Positions 15,157 through 27,587 of a DNA stretch of 64,000 bases are shown here, piece after piece (position 1 is the first letter of the stretch; every line of letters starts with the position of its first letter). The notes under the pieces are model-generated. The model searched no databases and was not told the origin of the DNA. It saw only the letters and a list, made by a program, of their open reading frames with translations. A program made the translations under genes and the position numbers. Source of the stretch: Macrobrachium rosenbergii (taxonomy: Eukaryota; Arthropoda; Malacostraca; Decapoda; Palaemonidae); contig NC_089767.1 of NCBI RefSeq assembly GCF_040412425.1, positions 39,874,509 to 39,938,508 on the forward strand, written 5' to 3'.

Positions 15157-15355
15157 TCTACTCCATAGGAAATCTCTAAGACCTTCATCTCGCCAAAAGA
15201 TAAAGAGATGCCAAAGAAATAAGTTAAGAAAACAGTAGTTTATTTTGGTTGAAGCGTAAAGAGGCGTTTGTTGGCAAACACACAAGGGCAGTAACATTTA
15301 GAACCGGTGTAAACTACAGTTAAGAAGATTTTTCGAATGCCAATGTCAGCTCAAA

Positions 15356-15358
<3 letters not shown>

Positions 15359-15437
<79 letters not shown>

Positions 15438-15508
15438 ATAATAATAAGAGTATAAAAAGCAGAATATTTCCTTGTCAGGTCGGTGATGCAATAAAACTTG
15501 ATTCGACC

Positions 15509-15557
<49 letters not shown>
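15359..15557. repeat. Paired GA arrays
   Basis: Two pure GA arrays (about 15359-15434 and 15510-15557) are separated by about 75 bp that starts with a short AAT run. Confidence 0.96.
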
Positions 15558-15558
<1 letters not shown>

Positions 15559-16769
15559 ATATCATTGCACCATGTACCAAAAAAGACTGAAAAAAGGACA
15601 AAAATAATGTTCCAATAATACTAAGTAAGGAAAAATTTGTAAATAAAGACAGTGCTTGAATTCTTTCAAGTCGACTGGAGTTCAAGCACGTGATTGGAGC
15701 ATCACGTGAGCTCATCGTCTCCTATTCTCTTGTCTGAAGGTCAAGCACTCTAAAGCATCAAGCACAAGCAACATCCTTACTTTTGCAACACTTAACAAAT
15801 GGTACCACCCGGTCCCCTCTGTGCTTGCGTGACAGGTTTTGCAAAACTGCTTCGTCTTTGCTGAAAGTTATCCAGGAGTGAATTATGTTGTCTTAACAGG
15901 TCGACCAAATTTGGGTCTGAACACCTTTCGAATGTATAAAACTTTACTGTGTTTATAACCTTACAATGTGGCAGTTTGTATATTTATTATAATTTATTGT
16001 ACACACACACACACACACACACTCAATATAGGTGTATTTACTTTTTCACAATTTTACCGTTAAATTGTCCCTATTTATGGCCATTATATTTTCGTGCATC
16101 GGTTGTGCCAGAACCAGACAGCGTTACCAATCTACCTCTGTTGCATAGAACCTTGACATTGTATCCCATTACAACATTTAATATTCCATAGCTCCAGTTT
16201 TGAAGAATTTGTCCTTACATTGTCTTAGAACCTTACCATTCCTCGCAATCCGTAATTTGGTTTCAAATAAGTTATCGTCTGAAAATCATTCTTCAAAGTT
16301 CCGTTGCATCAGTCACCGAAAAAGCAGTCTGGAGATTGCGAGATCTTAAGCCTGACCCAAGCTAACATTGAGTGCTGAGGTAAAGGTAGTGACGTCACGC
16401 GGTTCTGTTTACAAACAAACAGGTATGCAGGCTTTGTTTCCTCGTATATGAGATCGGAACTGTTAGTAATAGCGTAAAAGTAATGTTTCTCGGCTCTAAT
16501 AAACTATACTTTCCAAGGCCACCTCCTTAGTTAATACTGTCGTACGCTCAATCAGATACATGAGCATCCCAAATGAAATGGTTGCCTGAACTGATGTTCC
16601 ACTGCCATACTCCTCTGCCTTCTTCAATTCATATCTATTACTAGGAACTTCCAGGAAGCGGTCACAATGCTTGCTTGCTTGCTTGCTTTAGTTGTACTGC
16701 TTGCACTGAAGTGAGACTGCGTGTTGAATGCTATTTAGTAAAAGTTACCAAACGTGCACCAGTTTTCTT

Positions 16770-16837
<68 letters not shown>

Positions 16838-17769
16838 CTATGAACTAAAGTATTCTGCGTGAAATGATGAGAATCATACCTATTCAGAAATATATAATTT
16901 GGAGAAATATATATAATTTTCCCCAGACTGGAAAGAGGAAAAGTCCCATCACCATCATGGTCAAGGGAACAAGAAAATCTCTAGAACATACATATTATCC
17001 ATATATAGCTTCCTTATTGATTTTTTTCTGAACCATGGGGTCATTTCCGTACATTACATGAAAAAGGGATTATTAGATACGCCTGACTGACACGGGGGGA
17101 GGGGGAATTAATATTATTTTTATATAAAATTAGCATTATTTTAAATATGAAGGCCGACGGCGAGAGGAACTTAAGTGCGTTAGTGTAGCCTAGCCGGAAG
17201 GTGAAACAAAATTGAAGGTCACAAGTACAGGGTCTGATCTGAAGTATCTTGAAGGTCATTCTGTTTAAAGAGAATTTCACAGCCATTTAAGACAAACGAG
17301 CGCACAGACATTAGGTAAAAGAATGAAAACATCTGCAGGAAAATAGAAGCGGAAGGGTAAAACCTCTCTCTCTCTCTCTCTCCACCATTTCCCCGAAATT
17401 CTGCCGGAGTGTTCCTGGCAGGTTCCTTCTATAACAATAAATATAAATTCTGGGGGAAGCCCTCGCCGTGGCGCACGAAAATGGCCCTTGACGCGGGCGC
17501 GCAGAAGGTCGAAACGCCCTTGCGTCGGTGGGTCTTCAAACAGCATTCTCCGGCAGCGGCGGCAATGCGAAAGAGCATATCTTCGTTGCTTTTATCTTAT
17601 AAGGAGTATTTCTCTCTCTCCCGGAATGAACTGTCAGCGCGAGCAGAAGTTTTCCCGCAAAGAGGCAACAATTTATTTTTATTTCTATTTTCCAGTCTTG
17701 GGTTTGGAGAGTATAACAGTAAATGGTAATATTAATGTTATATTATTCAAGGCATTTTCGTAGATAAGG
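15558..17769. other. Intergenic with one GC-richer patch
   Basis: It holds a CA array (about 16002-16021), a CTTG tetranucleotide run near 16669-16688, a GA array (about 16772-16834) and TGACGTCA (16390-16397). A GC-rich patch at about 17450-17660 carries an open frame beginning with Met at 17481. It could hide a first exon, but I recognise no family and saw no good donor, so it is not called. Confidence 0.45.
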
Positions 17770-18190
17770 AAAAACAAGTAAAAGATAAGCCAAAAGGTTT
17801 CTTCGGCGCAATCGAGTTTTCTGTACAGCCGCAACAGCGTATTATCAACGCCACCGAAAACAGATCTATCTTTCGGTGGTTTCGGTATAATGCTGTATGA
17901 GCCGCGGCCCATGAAACTTTAGCCACGGCCCGGTGGTGGCACATCCTATATCGTTGCTAGAAGCACAATTATGACTAACTTTAACCTTAAATAAAATAAA
18001 AACTACTAAGGCTAGAGGGCTGCAATTTGGTATGTTTGATGATTGTAGGGTGGATGGTCAACATACCAATTTGCAGCCCTCTAGCCTCAGTAGTTTTTAA
18101 GATCTGAGGGCGGACAGAAAAAGTGAGGACAGAATAAAGTGCGGTTGGACAGACAAAGCCGGCACAATAGTTTTCTTTTACAGAAAACAA
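17770..18190 (+). mobile_element. Hairpin family C element, copy 1 (MITE-like)
   Basis: This is the most complete of five related copies here. It begins AAAACAAGTAAAA, then has GAGTTTTCTGTACAG, and ends with TTTTCTTTTACAGAAAAC, so the ends carry inverted TTTTCTGTA/TACAGAAAA. Inside is a strong hairpin at about 18002-18093 (arms with GGCTAGAGGGCTGCAATTTG and its near complement around a 15-nt loop). A second hairpin is built on CCACCGAAA/TTTCGGTGG. No coding capacity. It is probably a non-autonomous DNA transposon; the terminal duplication is not certain. Confidence 0.8.
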
Positions 18191-18665
18191 AAATTGGCGT
18201 TATTTATAGTGAGTGAATTTTTTCTGGCTTGATTTTGGAAAGTAGATGACAAATGGTAACATTATTATTCAAGTCATTTTTGTAGCTATAAAGAAATGAA
18301 CGTAATCTATTGTGAAGTGTAAATTAACTTCGTGATAAGAACATTAATTAAAACTGAAATTTTGGTTTCATAATTTCCCTGTCCAATGGCTTCGTCATCT
18401 AAAAACTTATTTTGGAACGTTTGAAATTTCGAAGATCTTTATAAGCCAACTCAGTTACCAGAAAATAAAGACATCTAGCTTAGCTTTTCATCTATATTAT
18501 AATAAATATAATACCTATAGTCATTATTACTTTTCATTATACGTTCCAATAATAAGAACTTACAACAGCACTAGAAAGCAAAAACAGCTAATTTTGTCAT
18601 TATTATAATAAATATACTAACTTCAGTTACTGTTTTGTTTTTCATCATTATAATAAATATATATT
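18191..18665. other. AT-rich spacer, nothing recognised
   Basis: Unique-looking AT-rich DNA between two transposon-like elements. There are recurring TATTATAATAAATATA motifs near 18490, 18600 and 18645 but no clear array. Confidence 0.5.
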
Positions 18666-18673
18666 AATTTTAG

Positions 18674-18856
18674 GGTGCTACTATAGTAGGCGGTCTACCT
18701 GCGTGTTTCTACACTGTTTCGCCGTGTTTAGTACTAGCCTCTCGGGAATCAAATGTCCCCAAGTGCACTTGATCGCATTTGATCCCCGGGTGGCTAGTAC
18801 TAAGCACGGCGAAACACATTTGATCCCCTGGGTAGACCGCCTACTGCAGTAGCACC
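18674..18856. mobile_element. Foldback/MITE element with exact 8-bp target duplication
   Basis: A 183-bp element with terminal inverted repeats of 26 bp (24 matching). The ends read GGTGCTACT and AGTAGCACC, and the repeats continue inwards through AGTAGGCGGTCTACC. It is bounded on both sides by the identical octamer AATTTTAG (18666-18673 and 18857-18864). A second pair of internal inverted repeats (TTAGTACTAGCC and GGCTAGTACTAA, plus CGCCGTG and CACGGCG) makes most of the element fold on itself. An 8-bp duplication is typical of hAT-superfamily and some related DNA transposons. No transposase is encoded. Confidence 0.93.
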
Positions 18857-18864
18857 AATTTTAG

Positions 18865-19750
18865 TCATTATCGCTTTCATCCTACTGCTAAAATAGTATG
18901 AAGTTAACTTCTCAACGCAAAAAAAAAAAAACTTTCCTTATTTCTGCAAGAAAATTGCAAACATAATAGTCTGGTTGAAGGGAGTTTTGAAGCATTTTTG
19001 CAACTTTCTCCAATGTAATTTCATTAGAATTTTGTATTTTGCTTTCAGCAAATTTAATTCTGTCAAATTATATTGTAAATATATGGCTATTTAAAGAAAA
19101 GAACGTGTCTGAATCATAAATAAAATAAAAACTTTCATCATACGCCATCAAAGAGATGTCAAAACCATTTTAAAAGATAAAATGTTTAAGCTTTTTACAA
19201 AGAATTTTAGTACTATTGGGAGCAACGTATTCTAAATGTAAATGCATGTAGTTCGAGATTGGTTGTAATCTTTTGTAAATAATTTATTGAACAAAAACTT
19301 AAAAAAAAATAATAATTCAGACACGCGTCCCACAAACTGATAATTACAGAAAACAACAGAACAGGATTATATAACCGAAAAAGGAAATAACACGGTATGC
19401 TAATCCCCCGGAAATTAGCAATGTGACTGTCGCCATTTTAATAAGGATTACATTGCGGCGAATTATTATTATTTTTTTCCCACAACGGCAGTTGGAGACT
19501 AAGTGAAACGGCTGCTTGCGAGGGAGTGCTGTCTCTCTCTCTCTCTCTCTACCTCGTTCGTGATGATTGAAAGAGGATGTTAGCGAGCAGGAATTCTTTC
19601 CTTATCGTTCATCTGGCACAGACGATGTCTACAAGGAATCTAATATTCTGTTGCTTATTTACACCAACACAAGTATAAATTAATTGATATTCACGTATTC
19701 ATATATACACCTGAATGTACGTACGTCACAGATATCAGTGCACATCTATT

Positions 19751-19829
<79 letters not shown>

Positions 19830-22599
19830 GGTACAGTGACTCATACGCTAATGATATACTCCAGGCTTGTATCATAGCACTTGTTCTCTATTTGCTTCGT
19901 AAAGGACAAACATAAATTTGTACTTTCTATATTACTCGATAAAGTCGAATCGCTCTTAATTCAATTTTTATCGTACATATGGCGCCATATCTCTACAATG
20001 CGCAGTGTGTGAATAATTAAAGAGAATGATATACTGATGCAAGTGAACAGCTAATATTGTCAGGTAGAAAAGTTCAATGGCAGAACGGGAACCTCTTGAC
20101 AAATAATGTACGTCACTTGGACGAGGCAGCATATTGGTAATTAATATAGAATTTTTAAAAAAATGCCAGTAATGTTAATATAGATGCATCAATGACTGAA
20201 AAGTTAGGTGAAGAAACAAAAGTCACCTTTACCAAACTTCCTTTCGCCGATTCTCGAGCCAGGTTCCCCACTCCCTGTGTTACGGGCCTACCCACTCCCT
20301 GTTTCACATCTAAGAGTCATTAGATTTCATCTATAGGCGATGGGTGATGGGAGAGATTGTGGGTTTTGTGGGGGGGGAGGGGGAAGGCACACAGGAAACA
20401 GCTCTCCGACACAATGGGTTATGACAAGAATAAAACACGCAGGGTGTACGTAAGCGCGCGCACAGACGTACACACACACACGCGAGTGTGGAGTGTGGTG
20501 CACACGCCATGTTTGTCGTCAGGCGAATGATGCGGGGGGGCATTTGTTTGATCTTAATGGCCCCTGCCTCTCTTTGGTTATTCGTTGTCAGTCAGATTCC
20601 TTTGTCTGTGAGACCGAGCTTATCATCAGAACAGGATTCCTTTCCATAATCGCTTTTGTTCTATTTATGGCGAACCCTTTAGTCGCACTTACATCTTTCT
20701 TTCTTTTTTTCCCGCCAGTTCACCTCTGCAGTCGTTCAAGTTTAAATGACGCGGATCTGATTGGTCACTTGTCTTAATATCCGGACTTTCGATGCCTTGC
20801 CTCCTCAATTGAGACTTGACTGACAGAGTAATGCTTCTCTTTGCTTGTATGCTTTTGTCACCCTTCATCTTTGCTTAGAAGACCACAAAACATCTTCCTT
20901 TCAAATATAAACTATGAAGAGATACTCTTGCGGATGTGTAAAAGAATATGGATATTGCGGTCAGGGAGTAAGTGGAAGAGGAAAGGGCGAAAGTTTCATG
21001 AAAATTCGTATGTGATGAACAAATACATTAAGGAGAAAAAGTTTCGTTGGAGAGAGTTGTTAATATACAAATGGATTTTGTAACAGGTGCAGCTGGAGAG
21101 ATGTTGTCTCAAACAAAGGTGTGTTGCGTCTCTCTGGCTGTTTAATATTTTTGTGCTTGGAGTTGAGAAAAGTGAAGGAAAAGAACGGGAAGAAAGGAGT
21201 GGTGGCTGAAGTGTGCAGTAGAGTGACTACCAGTAGTGTGAGCAAATAATATTGTTAACTGGTAATAGTGAGAAGCTGTAGTGACTGTTTAAAGAATTCG
21301 AGTTCTGGTAAGAGAGCTCTGAAGATGAACGCTTGCAAAATTAGGCTTATGAAAGGAAATGAACACAATTGATATGAAGCGATGAATGTTAATATAGAAG
21401 ACGAAGCATAGGGGATGTTGATTTATGATAATAATCCGGTAATTCAGCAGCCACTACCTAAGCTAGTATATGATGAACCAAATTATAAATAGTTATTTTT
21501 TCTGATATGAAAGCTCATGCACCTTATAACAAAGTATTGCATTTGGTCATCTCCATAGAACGAAAGCCCCTTGAATCATATTATGAAGAGCGAAAACACA
21601 GTGATGCATTCTGAAAGTGAGGCCACAAATTTGTTCAAGAACATCCCACAATCCTTTCGGTGTTCTCACAAGATACCAGAACGTTTCGCAAGCATTGGGA
21701 GTGGCCAACGCAACTAGAAGTAATTATTATGCTTTACCGAGCAGCGTTTCATTTATTAAGACTAGACGTATACAATTTCTTCGAACGCCCAGAAATAGCT
21801 CTTAGTCACCGGCTGCCCTGGAAACCGACGATAAGAAAGCTATTCTTAGTTACACCACGTTACATTATTACTGATGAAGTTTGACGTCAAGCTACTTGAA
21901 GTGTGTGTGTGACGTCATCGGGAAAGCTGAGGAGTAGATTGCACGAAAATTCCGTTACAGATAGTGGCAGGATCTGCTGATAGAGAAATGCAATTCGATT
22001 TTTGTTGACAACAATTAACATTCTATATGAAAATAATGACGTCTTTACGATGAAACTTATCCCTTTTTCCTACTCGGTCTAAAGACCCCAGTTCTCGTGC
22101 TGGTCGAACGAAAGTAGGTATACGGTATTGGCGCGCCATCGCAATCCGGCAATTACGATGAAGCAATCTCCACCTAAACCGGAAATCCCTTTCCTTTCGG
22201 TGACTTTCTATGGCACTCCGTATTCAACCGCACCTTCAGATTTGTAAATGCTTCCGGAGTTGCTGCTCGACAGGATATGGCCAAGGTTAAGCATATCCTT
22301 ATTCAACGTCAATAGCATAAAGACTCGTGGACTTTCTAGACCCATAATTGCTGTTAAGGATGATATTGCACCTTAAAAGTGCTACAATTGACCTAAATTT
22401 GATTGTAAAATGATGTAATTTTTTGATCTTCGTTTGATTTCATGGTATTTAGACGCTTGAAGATATTATATATCTAACAAGAGACGCTTTCTTTATATGA
22501 AAAATAATTTTCACTGTTAATTGCAAATAGTATTCTGTGTGTCTCGTCCTCTGTGCTTTTAGTGCCCTGGATACTAATAATTCATATTCTGTATGTATA

Positions 22600-22600
<1 letters not shown>
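18865..22600. other. Intergenic, no gene recognised
   Basis: It holds a GA array (about 19755-19827), a G-run and CA/TG patch near 20370-20500, and two TGACGTCA palindromes 28 bp apart (21882-21889 and 21910-21917). Overlapping frames at 21617-21884 read like protein without repeats but match no family I recognise, and are left uncalled. Confidence 0.5.
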
Positions 22601-22655
<55 letters not shown>

Positions 22656-22876
22656 TATGTGTGTGTGTTGATTCTACGCTAGTTTCTGACTATGGTTAGT
22701 TCATATAGTCCATGACTCCATCGACAAGAATAAGAATGTATTTCAGCTCATACGTTTGTATATATAAATCTGTCGACTGTACAGTTTCAAGAACTAGATT
22801 TTCATGACAAATTTGTAAACTGAGCAAGGCCTAGTCTCCTGTTAACTGTGAAATTTCTGGGGACAATTTTATTGTA

Positions 22877-22921
<45 letters not shown>
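22601..22921. repeat. TA array and CT array
   Basis: A TA array (about 22601-22651, ending in TG repeats) and a CT array (about 22878-22921), with unique AT-rich DNA between. Confidence 0.93.
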
Positions 22922-22926
<5 letters not shown>

Positions 22927-23455
22927 CGAAGTGACAGAGGTGGAGTTAAGCTATGATGTGGCAATATACTGCATGCTACTTTTGTAGTGGGTCCAAAAGT
23001 AGCCATAAATTCGGATCTGGACACGGTCCGTGGAATTCTGAGCGAATGAAAATTCTCTGTAATCCACGCCTTCGCTGGTTCCACTTTTGTCACATTTCTC
23101 AGTGGCATTTGGTGGAAGCCACTAGGTCTAGCGATGAGAAAGAGCACTCGCCAAGCGCTCCTCGGTAATTGCCGGGGAATATAGGTAGGCCTGCGGTTTC
23201 GTGAATGTGTCGACGCCCATACACTGACAAATGAGTTGTGGTCGGCACTTACTCATTTTGAGAGCTATTACGGACGTTTGAGACCACCCCGGATGCTATT
23301 GCCCTCCGGTGCAATTACCATAACGATCTTAAAAACAGTCGTAACTCCGCTTGGATGCCATATGCCGTTGGCATTAACGTGTTTTTTTTTTCTTATTTCG
23401 TTTTCATTCGTAATTTCTTCTTTTCATTCTTACTTCCGCACATACTAAGACACCC

Positions 23456-23458
<3 letters not shown>

Positions 23459-23522
<64 letters not shown>

Positions 23523-23546
23523 ATATTATATTATAATATATATATA

Positions 23547-23584
<38 letters not shown>

Positions 23585-23685
23585 TATATATATATACTGT
23601 ATATATATACACACAAACTAGTGGAACACTAACTTCAGTGTCAAAACAAATAAATATCAGCATAGCAGGGATGCATGGATAGTGC

Positions 23686-23722
<37 letters not shown>
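23459..23722. repeat. TA arrays and GA array
   Basis: Long TA arrays broken by TATAATATATTATATTATAA (about 23459-23610), followed by a GA array (about 23690-23722). Confidence 0.95.
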
Positions 23723-23723
<1 letters not shown>

Positions 23724-23937
23724 CAGATGGCCTCGCTTCAATATTTATGATAATTAACTCGTGAGTGAGGCCTATCCACAGGTCTCTCTGAACACTGCAA
23801 GTCGACCACAGACCGCAACAGAAAAACGATAAAAAAATGAAAACTAATAAAAAAGTGAAAAAGTAAAAAAAAGTCTCTCTGTTGAGAGTTACCAGTGCAT
23901 TTTTCACTGCCGTTCGTTTTCATTCTTACTTTTTCCT

Positions 23938-24243
23938 GTAGAGGGTTAGTGCCGTCAGTGTACCTCATGCGGTGCCCTGTAGGCATTACTTAAGGTTCTT
24001 TGCCGCGTCCCTTCTTTAGGTCCCTAGCTGCAACCCCTTTCATTCCTTTTACTGTACCTCCGTTCATATTCTCTTTCTTCCATCTTACTTCCCTCCCTCT
24101 CCAACAATTGTTTCATATTGCAACTGCTTTGAGGTTTTCCTACCGTTACACCTTTCAAACCTTTTACTGTCAGTTTCCGTTCCAGCGCCGAATGACCTCA
24201 TAGGTCCCAGCGCTTGGTCTTTGGCCTAAATTCTATATTCATT
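23938..24243 (-). mobile_element. SINE-like family A element, minus strand
   Basis: A near-full-length copy. Read on the minus strand it starts with AATTTAGACCAAAGACC-type sequence, passes CTATGAGGTCATTCGGCGC and GGTTTGAAAGGTGTAACGG, and ends with a GTGCACC/GGTGCAC-type region and GACGGCACTAACC. It is about 300 bp and non-coding. It lies 0.75 kb upstream of the first recognised REDD1-like exon. I saw no obvious tRNA head, so its polymerase and mobilising partner are uncertain. Confidence 0.85.
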
Positions 24244-24556
24244 TCTACATTCAGTTGAATTCTTTATTCTCGGAATTTCTATTCGCGTACACTGGACTGA
24301 TACAAAGTAAACGCAATTATGGCATGTTTTCAATTTATTTGTTATCATCCCATAATAATCTTATCTTTTATTATCCCTTTTCTCTATCGCAACTGATTTG
24401 TCTGTCAACTCAGTCAGTTACATTTAAATAGATAAGTCTGTTATTTTTTATGTCAAATTTTAAGCTAGCCAAGGAATATAATATGAGCACGAGAGATCTG
24501 TCAATCTTTTTCATAGATTTAGACGACGAAATTATTGGTGGTTTTATCTTGTCGCT

Positions 24557-24568
24557 AATAATAATAAT

Positions 24569-24614
<46 letters not shown>

Positions 24615-24691
24615 TAATAATAATAATAATAATAAAATAGGAGCCAAATATTTGACAACGAAATATTGTTTATTTTATCTTCCTATTGTGG

Positions 24692-24746
<55 letters not shown>

Positions 24747-24822
24747 GGAGCCAAATATTTTGACAACGAAATATTGTCTATTATATCTTTCTATTGTCCC
24801 CAACAACAACAACAACAACAAC

Positions 24823-24882
<60 letters not shown>
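24557..24882. repeat. AAT arrays with an interspersed duplicated segment
   Basis: Three AAT arrays (about 24557-24636, 24692-24743 and 24801-24882, the last one headed by CAA repeats) are separated by two near-identical spacers, each containing AGGAGCCAAATATT and GACAACGAAATATTGT. The whole is a tandem duplication whose joints are trinucleotide arrays. It ends about 100 bp before a splice acceptor. Confidence 0.92.
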
Positions 24883-24884
<2 letters not shown>

Positions 24885-24984
24885 GAACCATATAGCATTA
24901 TAACCCTGACAAGGATTTTTTTTTTTTTTTTTTTTAGAAATCTGGAGATCAATAGCAACAATAACCTTCCTTTCCCTTCTTCAG

Positions 24985-25168
24985 GCATAGAGATCCACGT
25001 CGAAGGTGAAGCTGCCGCCCGGGACACCTTGATACAGCAGCTGACCCAGGAGGTCACGAGCAGAGCCGACGCCCTCGGCTGCGGTCAGGTCATGATACCT
25101 CCGGGCCTCATAGACGAGGTCACGGCGCAGGTTCTCAGACTCGCTGATTCAGAACCTTGCGGTGTCAG
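24985..25168 (+). CDS. REDD1/DDIT4 (scylla/charybdis) family protein, internal exon
   Basis: First recognised exon of a stress-induced TORC1 inhibitor. The acceptor is a pyrimidine tract ending TTCTTCAG; the donor is GTCAG|GTAAGG. Incoming phase: the exon supplies the last two bases of a split codon. The 60 complete codons begin IEIHVEGEAAARD and end at Glu-Pro-Cys-Gly-Val. The block LRLADSEPCGVR (completed across the splice) corresponds to the LRLAxSEPCGxR stretch of vertebrate REDD1, at the start of the RTP801 C-terminal domain. The helical charged lead-in has the same place in the family. Known role of the family: cytosolic protein induced by hypoxia, DNA damage or starvation that acts through TSC1/2 to lower TORC1 activity. 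The upstream exon or exons with the start codon were not found; the family's N-terminus is variable and hard to see by eye. Confidence 0.92.
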
Positions 25169-25358
25169 GTAAGGTCGTGCGTTGTGTTCGGTTGCTGCTG
25201 CTGGGAGTGAAGAGATGTTTTGCCCGTCTCTGTTCTCTGTATTTGGATGGGAAGGAGAGTTTTGTGATTTTTTTTTTTTCATTTTCCTATTTATTTGTTT
25301 CATGTATTTTATCCAAAACTCTGCGGGACTTCTACTAACGGAGACTAATTTATCAATG

Positions 25359-25431
<73 letters not shown>

Positions 25432-26347
25432 TTCTATCTATTTATCTATCTTCACGTTTTAAATGAACTGATTTACAGCTGTCATTTAAAAATTGCAGCG
25501 CAACAGTTCATATTTAACCTGAACTTTTAAAAAATGAAAAATATGATCTATATATATGTATATATTTTATATTTTATAAAAGAATATTCTCGTGTCCCTA
25601 AGACTTCCAGTTCCACCTTTACCCCCTCCCCCTTGTACTTCACCTCCTTGATTTTCTGGATCTCTTTGTCTCGCTGTCCAACTTCTCCAACTCCCTCTTT
25701 TCACCGTCTTGCGTGTCCAGTGGCCGCAAGTGCCTCAGTGCTTGTTGTGACAGCCTAAATTTCAGAAAATGAAATGAAGTGAAATGAAATGGAATGGAAT
25801 ATGCCTAAGAATGATAAAAGACCAAATCATAACCACCAGTAGGATCTCTTTGTCCTGTCATGACAATCATCTTTATTTCAAACTGTCCTTTTCCTTATTT
25901 TAAACTTTCCTTTTCTTTAAATCAACTGTCCTTTTCTTTATTTCAAACTGTCATTTTCTTTATAACAACTGTCCTTTTTTTATTTCAAACTGTCCTTTTT
26001 TTTATTTCAAACCGTCTTTTTTTTTATTTCAAACTGTCCTTTTTTTTATTGCAAACTTTCCTCTTCTTTATTTCAAACTGTCCTTTTTTTTATTGCAAAC
26101 TTTCCTCTTCTTTATTTCAAACTGTCCTTTTTTTTATTTCAAACTTTCCTCTTTCTTTATTTCAAACTATCCTTTTTTTTGATCAAACTTCAACTGTCTT
26201 TTTCTTTATTTCAAACTGTCCTTTTCTTTAAATCAACTGTCTTTTTCTTTATTTCAAACTGTCCTTTTCTTTACATCAAACTCTCCTTTTCTTTATTTCA
26301 AACTTTCCTTTACCACTTGTAATCATCTTCTTCTTCTTCTGGAACAG
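25169..26347 (+). other. Intron 1 of the REDD1-like gene (relative numbering)
   Basis: A GT-AG intron (GTAAGG ... TCTGGAACAG) of 1179 bp, phase 2. It contains a compound CT/CTAT microsatellite (about 25364-25444) and, in its last third, a pyrimidine-rich minisatellite listed separately. Confidence 0.9.
25861..26330. repeat. Pyrimidine-rich intronic minisatellite, about 20 units of 21-23 bp
   Basis: Head-to-tail units around CTTTATTTCAAACTGTCC with T-runs of varying length. It ends about 20-30 bp before the acceptor of the next coding exon and is therefore continuous with its polypyrimidine tract. The long Phe/Leu/Ser frame over it is the translated repeat and not a gene. Confidence 0.93.
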
Positions 26348-26503
26348 AGGGGGAGTCCTGCACGTCCATTTCTTCGACGGCGAACAGTTGCAGAGACTGA
26401 CTCGAGTGGTCCTTGACCCGTCAATGCCCAACACCTTCGAGCTTTACCTCAGCCTCCGGGCAGATACGACGACCTGGTACCACAAGATGTCCAGAATTAT
26501 CAA
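26348..26503 (+). CDS. REDD1/DDIT4 family protein, second recognised exon
   Basis: Acceptor CTGGAACAG|A and donor ATCAA|GTGAGT; both ends are phase 2, so the 156-bp exon keeps the frame. It opens by completing the Arg of EPCGVR, then reads GGVLHVHFFDGEQ. The diagnostic core is VVLDPSMPNTFELYLSLR followed by AD and TTTW. Vertebrate REDD1 has LALDPSLVPTFQLTLVLR and LDSRLW at the same place, so the Leu-Asp-Pro-Ser, Pro/Asn-Thr-Phe, alternating Leu, Leu-Arg and Asp...Trp pattern is kept. These are the central beta strands of the domain. I saw no frameshift or stop within the exon. Confidence 0.95.
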
Positions 26504-26635
26504 GTGAGTGTTGTCAGCCTTGCCATGAAAAGTATGGGCTATAATTAGCCCTTCTGAAAGCCTACCTGAAAGAGGTGTATTATTGAAGATGGCGAAAGCT
26601 CTTGCGTTTAATTTGGATTTTATTCTTATACGAGC

Positions 26636-26735
26636 TTGTTAGCCCTCACCCTGGGCGGACAAACAGGTTTGTTGGGGTGGGTGGCTGTGTCACGTCTCCC
26701 CTACTGTCGCCCTGGGGAGGACAAACAAGATCCAC
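26636..26735 (-). repeat. Dispersed repeat family E, copy 1
   Basis: On the minus strand it starts GGATCTTGTTTGTCCTCCCC and later has AACCTGTTTGTCCGCCC. The same two blocks recur near 47572-47700. Only two copies are seen here, so family limits and class are unknown. Confidence 0.5.
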
Positions 26736-27219
26736 TTGTTTTTTTTATTATTATAGATTTTTGTTCAAGTTTCGTTTTGTTTACCTCCACAAATGAGCCC
26801 GAAAGAGTTGTGATTTGACAAGAGTTATCAGTACCAGATATCATTAGATCTGAATAAACTTCTGTCTTCACATAGCGAGAATAAATTTGTGGAGCGCTAC
26901 AGTATCAGTTTTTCATCAGTTTCTACCACAATAAATAAACAGTTCCTGCTGTTGAATGATTGCTTAATAAGCTCTGTCATTTAAAGAAAGTTCTAAATCA
27001 AAATCATGACTTCTTCATTTAAAAAATGGTGTTTTAGAAATCCTTAATCTTTATTCCTCCCAGCAATGCTATGATACCTTCAAATATCAAATATCAGTAA
27101 CCAAGAATTTTTTTCAAGTGACATTATAGGACGTTAATTTAAATTCATTCATTAATAATTACTCTCTTTTATGCTAATAATAAAGAGGCCAAAGAGTCTA
27201 GGTAAATATGAATAGGAAT

Positions 27220-27587
27220 AAAAACAAGTAAAATGCGCAATCGAGTTTTCTGTACAGCGTATATGCTGTATGAAACTCTCAGCCACGGCCTATGAAACTC
27301 TCAACGGCGGCCCATGAAACTTTCACCCATGGCCCGGTGATGGCCTGTGTTGTTGGCACCTGTAGCAGTGCCAGACGCAAGATTATGGCTAACTTTATCC
27401 TTAAATAGAATAAAGACTACTGAGGCTAGAGGGCTGCAATTTGGTATGTTTGATGATTGGAGGGTGGATTATCAACATACCAATTTGCAGCCCTCTAGCC
27501 TCAGTGATTTTTAGAATCTGGCGGACAGAAAAAGTGCGAACGGACAGATAAATAGCCGTCTCAGTAGTTTTCTTTTACAGAAAACTA
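27220..27587 (+). mobile_element. Hairpin family C element, copy 2
   Basis: Same order of landmarks as copy 1: AAAACAAGTAAAA, GCGCAATCGAGTTTTCTGTA, duplicated CCATGAAACT-type segments, the long hairpin (about 27418-27512) and the terminal TTTTCTTTTACAGAAAAC. It lies in intron 2 in the same orientation as the gene. The 5' third is shortened relative to copy 1. Confidence 0.8.

Noticed and set aside
17409..17763. Possible N-terminal exon of the REDD1-like gene in a GC-rich patch
   Set aside because: No phase-1 donor that would fit the exon at 24985 was found, and the N-terminus of this family is too variable to match by eye.
21617..21884. Overlapping frames with ordinary amino-acid composition
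   Set aside because: No family recognised, no convincing splice sites; two overlapping frames are both open, which argues for chance.
25860..26231. A 123-codon Phe/Leu/Ser-rich frame resembling a membrane protein
   Set aside because: It is the translation of a 22-bp pyrimidine minisatellite inside an intron.
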